From Candidatus Aenigmatarchaeota archaeon (GTDB lineage Archaea > Aenigmatarchaeota > Aenigmatarchaeia > PWEA01), in assembly GCA_003550625.1 (NCBI GenBank), contig PUKU01000056.1, positions 1 to 7,281 of the forward strand: a stretch of 7,281 nucleotides of DNA. Direction: 5' to 3'. Within the stretch, counting starts at the first letter, position 1. Each line of letters begins with the position of its first letter. Shown here in pieces: positions 1-5,938 of this stretch. A program made the translations under genes and the position numbers. A model generated the notes under the pieces. That model ran no database searches and was not told the DNA's origin. It was given only the letters and a program-made list of their open reading frames with translations.

Positions 1-1043
1 GTGGGCATTTCAAGTCCACGAAAGGATTTGGCTCCTTCAAGGAGGACAAGAGTTCAGAAATAGACGACATGAGAGAGGAGAAGGAGGGTATAGAAGAAGA
101 GATAGAGGACATAAGGAACGAAATAGCCGAACATTCCAAACGTCTCGATGAGTTACGTGAGGAAGAAGAGACAGAGGAGGATGAAATCACAGAGCTCGAA
201 AAAAAGGAAGAGGGCATCAAGAACGAGCTGGAAGAGCTGAGAGGCGAAAGAAAGGAGCACTACGAGGAGAGGGTTCGGAAAAAAGAGAAGTTAAACCAGC
301 TCAAGGTGAAAAAAGCAAAGGTCGATGCCCAGTTCGAGAACGCAAAGGAAGACATGGAGGATTTCGAAGGTATAGAGGATGTAGATATAGAGGACGAATC
401 CATGAGAGTACTAAAGGAGGAGAAAAAAGACCTCATGAGGGACATGGAGGGTATAGGCCCCGTTAATTTCAAAGCAAAGGAGGAGTATAAGTCGGCAAAA
501 CAGGTCTACGAGGACCTCAAAAAGAGGATAGACAACATACAGGACGAAAAAGATGCAATAGAGGATACTATAAAATCTATAGAACAGAGGAGGAGGGATA
601 CCTTCATAGAAGCCTTTGATGAGATAAATAAACATTTCAAAGAACTTTTCGATGAACTCCAGGGACACAATGCTAGGATAGAACTCGAGGACGAGGATGA
701 TATAAAGTCTGGGCTTCTGATAGAGGCCGAGACATCCGGTGGTAGTAAACTTTCACTTGATTCCATGTCAGGTGGTGAGAAGTCCCTTACTGCAATAGCC
801 TTCTTGTTTGCAGTGCAGCTGTATGATCCCGCCCCATTCTATATACTGGACGAGATAGACGCCGCACTGGATCAGAAGAATTCGAAGAGGGTTGCTGAGA
901 TGATAGAAAAGCACTCCGGCGATGCACAGTTTATTGTGATAACACACAACGATCAAACTCTTCAGTTGGCTGACTACGTTTACGGTGTCTCCATGAAAGG
1001 CGGTGCATCGGAGGTTATGGCCCTGGAGATGCCTAAACAGTGA
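1..1043 (+). CDS. smc: Chromosome segregation ATPase SMC, C-terminal part (5' truncated)
   Basis: This is the C-terminal 346 residues of the SMC subunit of archaeal condensin, which organises and segregates the chromosome with ScpA and ScpB. The frame (codons from base 3) is open to the window's left edge, so the gene begins upstream. The first ~20 residues are Gly/Ser/Lys-rich, like the exit of an SMC hinge. A Glu/Lys-rich coiled coil follows to about residue 145, then the SMC-typical IGPVNF motif (151-156). The head half carries the ABC signature SMSGGEK (254-260, bases 762-782), Walker B FYILDEID (bases 837-860), the D-loop ALDQ, and the switch histidine in VITHND (His codon 945-947). The Walker A half lies outside. 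The arm between hinge-like start and head looks short for the family. The gene ends 22 bases before the next start. Identification is firm. Confidence 0.96.
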   Translation, partial: GHFKSTKGFGSFKEDKSSEIDDMREEKEGIEEEIEDIRNEIAEHSKRLDELREEEETEEDEITELEKKEEGIKNELEELRGERKEHYEERVRKKEKLNQLKVKKAKVDAQFENAKEDMEDFEGIEDVDIEDESMRVLKEEKKDLMRDMEGIGPVNFKAKEEYKSAKQVYEDLKKRIDNIQDEKDAIEDTIKSIEQRRRDTFIEAFDEINKHFKELFDELQGHNARIELEDEDDIKSGLLIEAETSGGSKLSLDSMSGGEKSLTAIAFLFAVQLYDPAPFYILDEIDAALDQKNSKRVAEMIEKHSGDAQFIVITHNDQTLQLADYVYGVSMKGGASEVMALEMPKQ

Positions 1044-1065
1044 GTTTCCATACCATGTGATTCCT

Positions 1066-1638
1066 ATGAACACACAAGAAAAGCTCGCGTACCTTGAGAA
1101 GAATTCGATCTTCGGAGAGTACAAGGATATTTTAGTGGAAGAGTGGGGTGAAGAGAAAACTACTGTCTTCCTGAGACAGTTCGAGGACCCCGTATCCTGT
1201 GGAAGTTGTAAGGGTTGTGGTGGATGCTGCCTTGCATTTTTATTTCCACTGGCCAGTAGATACGGAAAGTGTAACCTACTTGATGAGGAAACCACGGAGG
1301 ACGATGGATACAGCATCATTAACTACGTCTGCAGGGACTACGAGTCACGGGGACTTGGTTGTATGTTTTACGAAAGAAGAAAAACTGACAGCGGTTTGGG
1401 TTGTTATCCACTTGTTCCGCGGGCCGATGATAGAAGAGCTGCAGATGTACTCGATCTTCTGTACTTCAGGACCGATATTAGTTTTTCCGAGAGGATCTCA
1501 AGGGCGGTTGATATCGTTGGTCTGAACTCACTCGACATACTTTTTTTCCACACGAGGATAACAAGGGTATGGCTCAGTAAGATCTTTGACTTCAATTCAG
1601 GTACGTGGCGTTTTTCACTGGACAACCCGGAGGATTAG
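1066..1638 (+). CDS. YkgJ-like cysteine-cluster protein, putative metal-binding
   Basis: A 190-residue protein with nine cysteines in its first 113 residues. A dense cluster CGSCKGCGGCC (residues 45-55, bases 1198-1230) is followed by Cys69 in a CNLL context, Cys89, and Cys99/Cys113 in CMFYERR...GCYPLVP. This order resembles the YkgJ / CxxCxxCC family (PF03692), annotated as zinc- or iron-chelating, function unknown. The C-terminal ~75 residues have no cysteine and no recognised domain. I chose ATG 1066 because the longer frame from 1003 would overlap smc by 41 bases with an unconvincing N-terminus; GTG 1057 is also possible. No clear ribosome binding site precedes it. It lies between smc and scpA, is probably co-transcribed with smc, and is cytoplasmic (no signal peptide or membrane segment). 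A link to condensin is inferred only from position. Confidence 0.8.
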   Translation: MNTQEKLAYLEKNSIFGEYKDILVEEWGEEKTTVFLRQFEDPVSCGSCKGCGGCCLAFLFPLASRYGKCNLLDEETTEDDGYSIINYVCRDYESRGLGCMFYERRKTDSGLGCYPLVPRADDRRAADVLDLLYFRTDISFSERISRAVDIVGLNSLDILFFHTRITRVWLSKIFDFNSGTWRFSLDNPED

Positions 1639-1670
1639 TTTCCAGATCCATGCTGCTTCGGTGTGCATAA

Positions 1671-1679
1671 GATTTAAGT
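1671..1679 (+). promoter_or_regulatory. Candidate TATA box for scpAB
   Basis: The AT-rich element GATTTAAGT is centred 26 bases before the scpA ATG at 1701, the usual distance from an archaeal TATA box to the transcription start. Transcription would then begin at or next to the ATG, giving a leaderless mRNA, which agrees with the lack of a ribosome binding site before scpA. The surrounding gap (1639-1700) holds no other recognisable feature. This is inferred from spacing and composition only. Confidence 0.45.
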
Positions 1680-1700
1680 CCAGGACTACAATGTAAATAT

Positions 1701-2402
1701 ATGAAGGAACAGGAGATACTTGACTTTGCTAGAACTGAACCAAACTGGGAGGAGACCCTTGACTGGATTATTTCTGAGGAAGGTATAGATCCATGGGATG
1801 TGGATCTGGTTGAACTGTCCAACGTCTTTTCCAAGTTTGTGGAAAAATGGCAAAAGTTTAACTTCACTGTGCCTGCTAGGATTGTAATAGTGATGGCCAT
1901 ACTACTGCGTATAAAGGTAGAACTTCTGATGTGGGAGGAGGAGGAAAAGGAAATCGAAGCAAAGGACATCGATATAGAAGAACTGGATATAGATGTTTCC
2001 GATATACCTCACCTCGAAGCTCCGAAAAAACGCAAACCTGTTAGGAAGGCAACGGCCGAAGAGCTAATAGAGGCCTTTAGGAAGGCCTTTGAGACCCAGG
2101 ATAGAAGGAAGAAAAGAAAGAGCGGCAGAGAAAAAAGAGTAAGAGAAGCAATGCCCATCGATGGGACCCAGGAGGATATCGAAGAGAGAATAGAAAAACT
2201 CTATTCAAGAATTGATAACATACTTGAAAACATGAAGGAAGGAAAGACTACCTTCTCGGACCTTCTTCCAGTATGGAACCGCGAGGAGGTTGTAAAGAAC
2301 TTTACTCCTTTATTAAGTCTCAACCAAGAGGGCCGTGTGATCGCAAACCAAGAGGATTATTTCAAAGAAATATTTGTGGAGATGGGTGATTCCGTTGGAT
2401 AA
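1701..2402 (+). CDS. scpA: Condensin kleisin subunit ScpA
   Basis: ScpA is the kleisin that bridges the two heads of an SMC dimer and recruits ScpB. The 233-residue length is normal. The N-terminal helical domain (about 15-80) has the family's DPWDVDL motif (residues 30-36) followed by helices rich in Leu, Ile and Val ending in LLRIKVELLMWEEEE; this part is expected to bind the SMC neck. A variable, highly charged linker (about 80-158) follows, with Asp/Ile-Asp runs and then a Lys/Arg-rich stretch at 135-148. The C-terminal winged helix (about 160-228), with TTFSDLLP and a closing NQEDYFKEIFV, is expected to bind the SMC cap. The 3' end overlaps scpB by 8 bases. A TATA-like element 26 bases upstream suggests its own promoter and leaderless translation. 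Identification is confident from motifs plus location next to smc and scpB. Confidence 0.93.
   Translation: MKEQEILDFARTEPNWEETLDWIISEEGIDPWDVDLVELSNVFSKFVEKWQKFNFTVPARIVIVMAILLRIKVELLMWEEEEKEIEAKDIDIEELDIDVSDIPHLEAPKKRKPVRKATAEELIEAFRKAFETQDRRKKRKSGREKRVREAMPIDGTQEDIEERIEKLYSRIDNILENMKEGKTTFSDLLPVWNREEVVKNFTPLLSLNQEGRVIANQEDYFKEIFVEMGDSVG
2385..2390 (+). promoter_or_regulatory. Ribosome binding site deciding the scpB TTG start
   Basis: GGTGAT matches the anti-Shine-Dalgarno end of archaeal 16S rRNA and sits 4 bases before TTG 2395, inside the end of scpA. It favours TTG 2395 over the upstream TTG 2374 and GTG 2386, which would add residues that do not look like an ScpB N-terminus. Confidence 0.6.
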
Positions 2403-2928
2403 TGATACGAGGGCAACGGTCGAGGCAGCAATGTTCATATCATCCAGACCTCTTTCCGTTAGAAAGTTGGGGAGCATTACAGGAAAAGAAGGCAAGGAGG
2501 TGAGGAAGATACTGGATGAAATAAGGAAGGATTTTTCAAAGAAATGTCACGGCGTCGAACTTTTTGAATCAACCGAAGGGTACGAGATTAGGGTTAAGCC
2601 GAAACATCTTGATAAGGTATCCCATCTCACGCCGTACTCTGACCTGTCCCGCGGTCAGCTAAAAGTTCTTGCGTTGGTTGCATTCAAAGGGCCAATAAAA
2701 CAGTCAGGCATAGCCAAGATAATAGGAAACCGTGCCTACTCCTACATAAAAGATTTGGAGAAGAGGAGGTTGATAAGAACAGAAAAGCACGGAAGAACAA
2801 AAAAACTCGAGATAACGGATGAGTTCAAAAACTATTTCGGCATAGAGGAAAGGAGAGAACTAGAGGAGAAACTGGAAGAGAGGCTTGGTGAAGAGATGGA
2901 AAAGCTAAGACATAAGGAAGAAGATTGA
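2395..2928 (+). CDS. scpB: Condensin accessory subunit ScpB
   Basis: ScpB dimers bind the central part of ScpA and complete the SMC-ScpAB condensin. From the chosen TTG start the protein has 177 residues. The first winged-helix domain (about 5-75) opens with the typical TVEAAMFISSRPLSVRKL. The second (about 84-150) has the family pattern LSRGQLKVLALVAFKGPIKQ, then IAKIIGNRAYSYIKDLEKRRLI, and ends with the TDEFKNYFGI segment that matches the usual 'TT..F...FG' of the family. A charged helical tail (150-177, Glu/Lys/Arg) closes the protein. It overlaps scpA by 8 bases and has a GGTGAT ribosome binding site inside scpA, so translation is probably coupled and the two subunits made in step. The start codon is the main uncertainty; the identity is not. 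Confidence 0.92.
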   Translation: MDNDTRATVEAAMFISSRPLSVRKLGSITGKEGKEVRKILDEIRKDFSKKCHGVELFESTEGYEIRVKPKHLDKVSHLTPYSDLSRGQLKVLALVAFKGPIKQSGIAKIIGNRAYSYIKDLEKRRLIRTEKHGRTKKLEITDEFKNYFGIEERRELEEKLEERLGEEMEKLRHKEED

Positions 2929-2932
2929 TGTA

Positions 2933-2967
2933 TGTAAATATCGGCACCCATTCTCAAACTTTTTATT
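2933..2967 (+). promoter_or_regulatory. Candidate TATA boxes for the rqcH operon
   Basis: The 70-base gap after scpB has two AT-rich elements: TGTAAATAT near 2933-2941 and TTTTTATT near 2960-2967. The second would place transcription start near 2990, just at the ribosome binding site; the first would give a leader of about 35 bases. Either could serve the rqcH-nuclease-kptA run. I cannot choose between them from sequence alone. Confidence 0.4.
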
Positions 2968-2989
2968 CAACAATCCTAAAGAATTGGAC

Positions 2990-2993
2990 GGTG
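2990..2993 (+). promoter_or_regulatory. Ribosome binding site for rqcH
   Basis: GGTG lies 5 bases before ATG 2999 and 8 before ATG 3002. It supports one of these adjacent ATGs over the upstream in-frame TTG 2984, as does the family N-terminus, which normally begins shortly before the MSSLD motif. Confidence 0.5.
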
Positions 2994-2998
2994 TTACT

Positions 2999-4978
2999 AT
3001 GATGAATGAGATGAGTTCCCTTGACATTTACTATGCAATGAAGGAACTCAAAGGACTACAGGGAGGAAAGATAGAGAAGATATATCAGAGGGATAGGAAG
3101 CTACGAATCCAGATATACGCACAGGGTAACAGCTACGATCTTATACTGGAACCAGGTCGCATATATATCTCCAGATATGACAGAAAGGGACCTCTGAAAC
3201 CACCAAACTTCTGTATGTTTCTTAGGAAACACCTCCGTAACAGGAAGATAAGGGAGATCAAGCAGCACAAGTTTGACCGCGTGGTTGAAATACATACAAA
3301 CGATGGAGTTCTTTTATGTGAGCTGTTCGGAAAGGGTAACTTTGTTTTACTGGACGGTGATGGTAAGATAATTCAGCCAATGGAGGTCCAGAGGTGGAGC
3401 CAAAGGAAGGTTGTATCCGGTGAGAGATACAAGTATCCCCCATCTGGCAAGGATCCAAGGAAGATGGGTAGCAGAGAGTTCAGGAGTTTTATCATGGTTG
3501 ATAGAGAGATAGTTAGAAGGATAGCCAGGGACCTTAATTTTGGTGGCAGGTGGGCAGAGGAGGTATGTTATAGTTCTGGAATAGATAAAAAAAGAATAGG
3601 AAATGAACTGAACGACGCTGAAATACTGAAACTGAAGAGAAGCGTTGATTCTCTCCTCGGGAAGGAAAGTTCTCCTGGGATTTATATAAAGAACGGAGGT
3701 ATGGTGGCAGCAGTTCCGTTTCCCCTTGGTAAGCTTCCTGATCTCCAGTTTGAGGACCGTGATACTTTCAACAGAGCCCTCGATGATTTCTTTTCCGGCA
3801 TGGAGAAGGAAGAGGTTGAGGAGGAAGCCGAAAACCGGAAGGAGGAGGAGTTATCAAGGGTACAGAGAATAAAACAGGAACAGGAGGAGGTCGAAGAGAA
3901 GTTGAGTAAAAGGCAAGAGAAATCCAAGAAGAAGGCCAACCTTATATACGAAAACTATAGTCTTGTTGATGATATACTAAACGGAATACAGAAGGCAATG
4001 GGATCCGGTATATCCTGGAGCGAGGTAAAGGAGAGGATAGAACAGGAGCAAACTCCACAGGCCAGGGCGGTCAAGGAGATAAGGGAGGACCGTGGAACGT
4101 TGGTTGTTGAGATAGATTCTGAGGAGATAGAACTTGACTTCAGAAAGTCTGTAGAGGAAAACGCTGAATCGTTTTACGAGACCAAGAAAAAGGCCAGTGA
4201 TAAGATAGAAAAGATAAAGGAAAAGAAGAAGGAGATAATCGAAAAAGAGAAATCAATAAGAAGAAAAAACAAGAAGGATTTTGTGGATGACGACAGTGAA
4301 AGACGCAAGCCCGATGAAAAAATAAGTGTAAAGGAGGAGGAGGGTTGGTATAAAAAGTATCGTTGGTTCCGAACTTCTGAGGGATTTTTGGTTGTTGCAG
4401 GTAAGAATGCAGAACAGAACGAGGATCTTGTGAAGAATAAAGCTGAAGATAAGGACGTGGTTCTCCATGCCGAAATAGAAGGATCACCATTTACTATAAT
4501 AAAAACAGAGGATAGGGATGTTACTCCACTGGCTATACGTGAGGCTTCGGAATTCTGTGCTTCCTTTTCGAAGGCATGGTCAAGGGGGCTTGGTAATGTT
4601 GATGTCTACTGGGTCAGGCCAAGCCAGGTCAGTAAGGACGCACCTTCGGGTGAATACATAGGCAAGGGATCCTTTATGATAAAGGGAGGAAAGAACTACC
4701 TCAGAAAGACGGCACTGAAGGTATCACTGGGTGTAAAGTTAGACAGAGATGGCAACGAGATAAGGGTCTTCAACGGCTCGACACAGTCAGTGAGAAACAC
4801 TGCCGACTACTTTATATCTCTGAACCCAGGGGACACCGAAAAGGATGAACTGGCAGCCCAGGTTATAAGGAAGCTTACAGAAAAGGCTGCGCCTGAAGAC
4901 AAGAAGTTCGTCCGTAAGATAAAAAAAGAACACATCAAACCGCTTATACCTCCTGGTGGTGGTATACTTGTCGGGTGA
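2999..4978 (+). CDS. rqcH: Ribosome quality control protein RqcH/NEMF (NFACT family)
   Basis: A 659-residue NFACT protein, the archaeal relative of bacterial RqcH and eukaryotic NEMF/Rqc2, which binds large ribosomal subunits carrying stalled peptidyl-tRNA and, where tested, directs C-terminal tailing of the nascent chain. The N-terminal NFACT-N domain opens with MSSLDIYYAMKEL and contains the KFDRVVEI segment, whose Asp93-Arg94 pair matches the DR essential for tailing in Bacillus subtilis RqcH. A helix-hairpin-helix-like segment (LNFGGRWAEEVCYSSGID) follows. Two charged coiled-coil stretches (about 267-325 and 384-448) form the middle. The NFACT-R domain (about 449-567) has WYKKYRWF, GFLVVAGKNAEQNE, VDVYWVRPSQVSKDAPSGEY and GSFMIKGGKNYL. 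The tail (568-659) ends in a Pro/Gly-rich segment. Length and domain order are normal. The 3' end overlaps the next gene by 11 bases. Confidence 0.95.
   Translation: MMNEMSSLDIYYAMKELKGLQGGKIEKIYQRDRKLRIQIYAQGNSYDLILEPGRIYISRYDRKGPLKPPNFCMFLRKHLRNRKIREIKQHKFDRVVEIHTNDGVLLCELFGKGNFVLLDGDGKIIQPMEVQRWSQRKVVSGERYKYPPSGKDPRKMGSREFRSFIMVDREIVRRIARDLNFGGRWAEEVCYSSGIDKKRIGNELNDAEILKLKRSVDSLLGKESSPGIYIKNGGMVAAVPFPLGKLPDLQFEDRDTFNRALDDFFSGMEKEEVEEEAENRKEEELSRVQRIKQEQEEVEEKLSKRQEKSKKKANLIYENYSLVDDILNGIQKAMGSGISWSEVKERIEQEQTPQARAVKEIREDRGTLVVEIDSEEIELDFRKSVEENAESFYETKKKASDKIEKIKEKKKEIIEKEKSIRRKNKKDFVDDDSERRKPDEKISVKEEEGWYKKYRWFRTSEGFLVVAGKNAEQNEDLVKNKAEDKDVVLHAEIEGSPFTIIKTEDRDVTPLAIREASEFCASFSKAWSRGLGNVDVYWVRPSQVSKDAPSGEYIGKGSFMIKGGKNYLRKTALKVSLGVKLDRDGNEIRVFNGSTQSVRNTADYFISLNPGDTEKDELAAQVIRKLTEKAAPEDKKFVRKIKKEHIKPLIPPGGGILVG
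4955..4960 (+). promoter_or_regulatory. Ribosome binding site deciding the nuclease TTG start
   Basis: GGTGGT lies 7 bases before TTG 4968, inside the last codons of rqcH. The alternative in-frame starts GTG 4956 and GTG 4959 fall inside this element and have no such site before them, so TTG 4968 is preferred. Confidence 0.5.
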
Positions 4979-5402
4979 GACTATCTATATCTATACTTTT
5001 GGGTTTCTCATCCTTGTCGTTTTAGCACTTTTGCTCTATATCGTTTACCTGAAAAAAAGCGTGGACCATGAGGTTGAAAAGAGGGTTGGTGATATGGAAA
5101 GCAGTATAAGAAGGGATGCTGTCGAAAGAAGCCGGGCCTCCATCAAAGGTAAATTATCGGAACACATGGTGCCCTTTACAGACGACTTTGGTTACAAGGC
5201 GTCGGATGCACGGTTTCTTGGATCTCCTGTCGACTATGTAATCTTCGACGGCTACAGCGACGAGGCGGAAGATATAAAAGTGGTGCTTGCCGATGTAAAG
5301 ACGGGGAGAAGTGCAAACCTGACTTCCATGCAAAGAAGGATAAAGAAGGCCCTGGAAAAGGGAAACGTAGCATGGGATACAATAGAGGTGGATGATATAT
5401 GA
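4968..5402 (+). CDS. Membrane-anchored Holliday-junction-resolvase-like endonuclease (COG4741)
   Basis: A 144-residue protein of the Endonuc_Holl type (COG4741/PF10107), predicted nucleases distantly related to archaeal Hjc; I know of no firmly established substrate. Residues 6-28 form one hydrophobic membrane segment, followed directly by Lys-Lys. By the positive-inside rule the C-terminal domain faces the cytoplasm. A charged helical linker (29-58) leads to the nuclease core: RSRASIKGKLSEHM with Glu65, SDARFLGSPVDYVIFDG with Asp89, ADVKTGRS with the Asp109-x-Lys111 pair, and the Gln122-Arg123 helix. These fit the E / D / (E,D)xK pattern of the PD-(D/E)xK fold. It overlaps rqcH by 11 bases and kptA by 4, so coupled translation is likely. 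The family is confident; the role and exact start (TTG 4968 versus GTG 4956/4959) are less so. Confidence 0.85.
   Translation: MSGETIYIYTFGFLILVVLALLLYIVYLKKSVDHEVEKRVGDMESSIRRDAVERSRASIKGKLSEHMVPFTDDFGYKASDARFLGSPVDYVIFDGYSDEAEDIKVVLADVKTGRSANLTSMQRRIKKALEKGNVAWDTIEVDDI
5385..5390 (+). promoter_or_regulatory. Ribosome binding site for kptA
   Basis: GAGGTG lies 8 bases before ATG 5399, inside the nuclease gene. With the ATGA overlap of start and stop it fixes the kptA start and points to coupled translation. Confidence 0.6.
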
Positions 5403-5935
5403 ACAAGATTGATGTAAGCAAACAGATGTCCTACTGGTTGCGACATGATCCCGAAGACATGGAGATGGACAAGCAGGGATATGTCGACATGGATGAACTT
5501 ATAGAAAAGTTGAAGAGTAGGTTTCCGGATGTTGATAGAGATTTCATACAGGAGATAACGGAGGACGGAAAAAGGAGATACGAAATAAAGAACGGTAAAA
5601 TAAGAGCTTTATACGGACACTCTGTAGATGTAGATCTTGACCTTCCAGAGGACAAGGAAGTAGTCGAGCTTTTCCGTGGAGCTTCATCGAAGGGTGCCTA
5701 TAACATACTACTGAATGGTGTAGAAGCAAAGGATAGAGCTATGGTCCACCTTTCTTCTTCGGAGGAACGGGCGGAGGAGATAGGTAAAAGAAGGACAGAT
5801 AGCCCTACTATACTTCGTATTGATGTAGAGGCTGCAAGAGAGGAAGGCCTGCGTTTTTTCAAGGTCAGTGACGAGCTTTACCTTTGTGATGGTGATATCC
5901 CCGTTGAATGTGTAGAGAAATGTGACGATGTATAA
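5399..5935 (+). CDS. kptA: KptA/Tpt1-family RNA 2'-phosphotransferase, divergent
   Basis: A 178-residue member of the KptA/Tpt1 family, which in characterised members removes an internal RNA 2'-phosphate using NAD+. The N-terminal lobe has the family start YWLRHDPE (Arg15-His16), the QGYVDMDELIEKL segment, the RRYEI element and IRALYGHS (Arg69, Gly73-His-Ser). The C-terminal ADP-ribosyltransferase-like lobe has KDRAMVHLS (113-119), EEIGKRR (126-132) and a closing LYLCDGDIP. Length is normal. Several usually conserved positions differ: the LYHGT motif reads LFRGA (91-95, bases 5669-5683), the Gln before GHS is Tyr72, and the usual NGVWLT reads DELYLCD. Activity may thus be altered. Archaeal tRNA splicing is not thought to leave a 2'-phosphate, so the natural substrate is unclear. 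It is last in the rqcH run, overlapping the nuclease gene by 4 bases. Confidence 0.86.
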   Translation: MNKIDVSKQMSYWLRHDPEDMEMDKQGYVDMDELIEKLKSRFPDVDRDFIQEITEDGKRRYEIKNGKIRALYGHSVDVDLDLPEDKEVVELFRGASSKGAYNILLNGVEAKDRAMVHLSSSEERAEEIGKRRTDSPTILRIDVEAAREEGLRFFKVSDELYLCDGDIPVECVEKCDDV

Positions 5936-5938
5936 ACG

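Noticed and set aside
1003..1065. Longer N-terminus for the cysteine-cluster protein starting at ATG 1003
   Set aside because: It would overlap smc by 41 bases and encode a Trp/Arg/Pro-mixed stretch that reads like the smc sequence in another frame; ATG 1066 gives a cleaner protein.
768..1319. Open frame of 183 codons on the minus strand opposite smc and the cysteine-cluster gene
   Set aside because: It is antisense to two well-supported genes, and its composition (many Ser, His, Leu) reflects reversed coding sequence.
1199..1525. Open frame of 108 codons on the plus strand inside the cysteine-cluster gene
   Set aside because: It lies entirely within a gene with clear family motifs, shows no motif of its own and is a frame shadow.
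1541..1552. T-rich stretch near 1541 considered as a terminator
   Set aside because: It is inside the coding sequence of the cysteine-cluster protein, well before the stop codon, and is explained by Phe codons.
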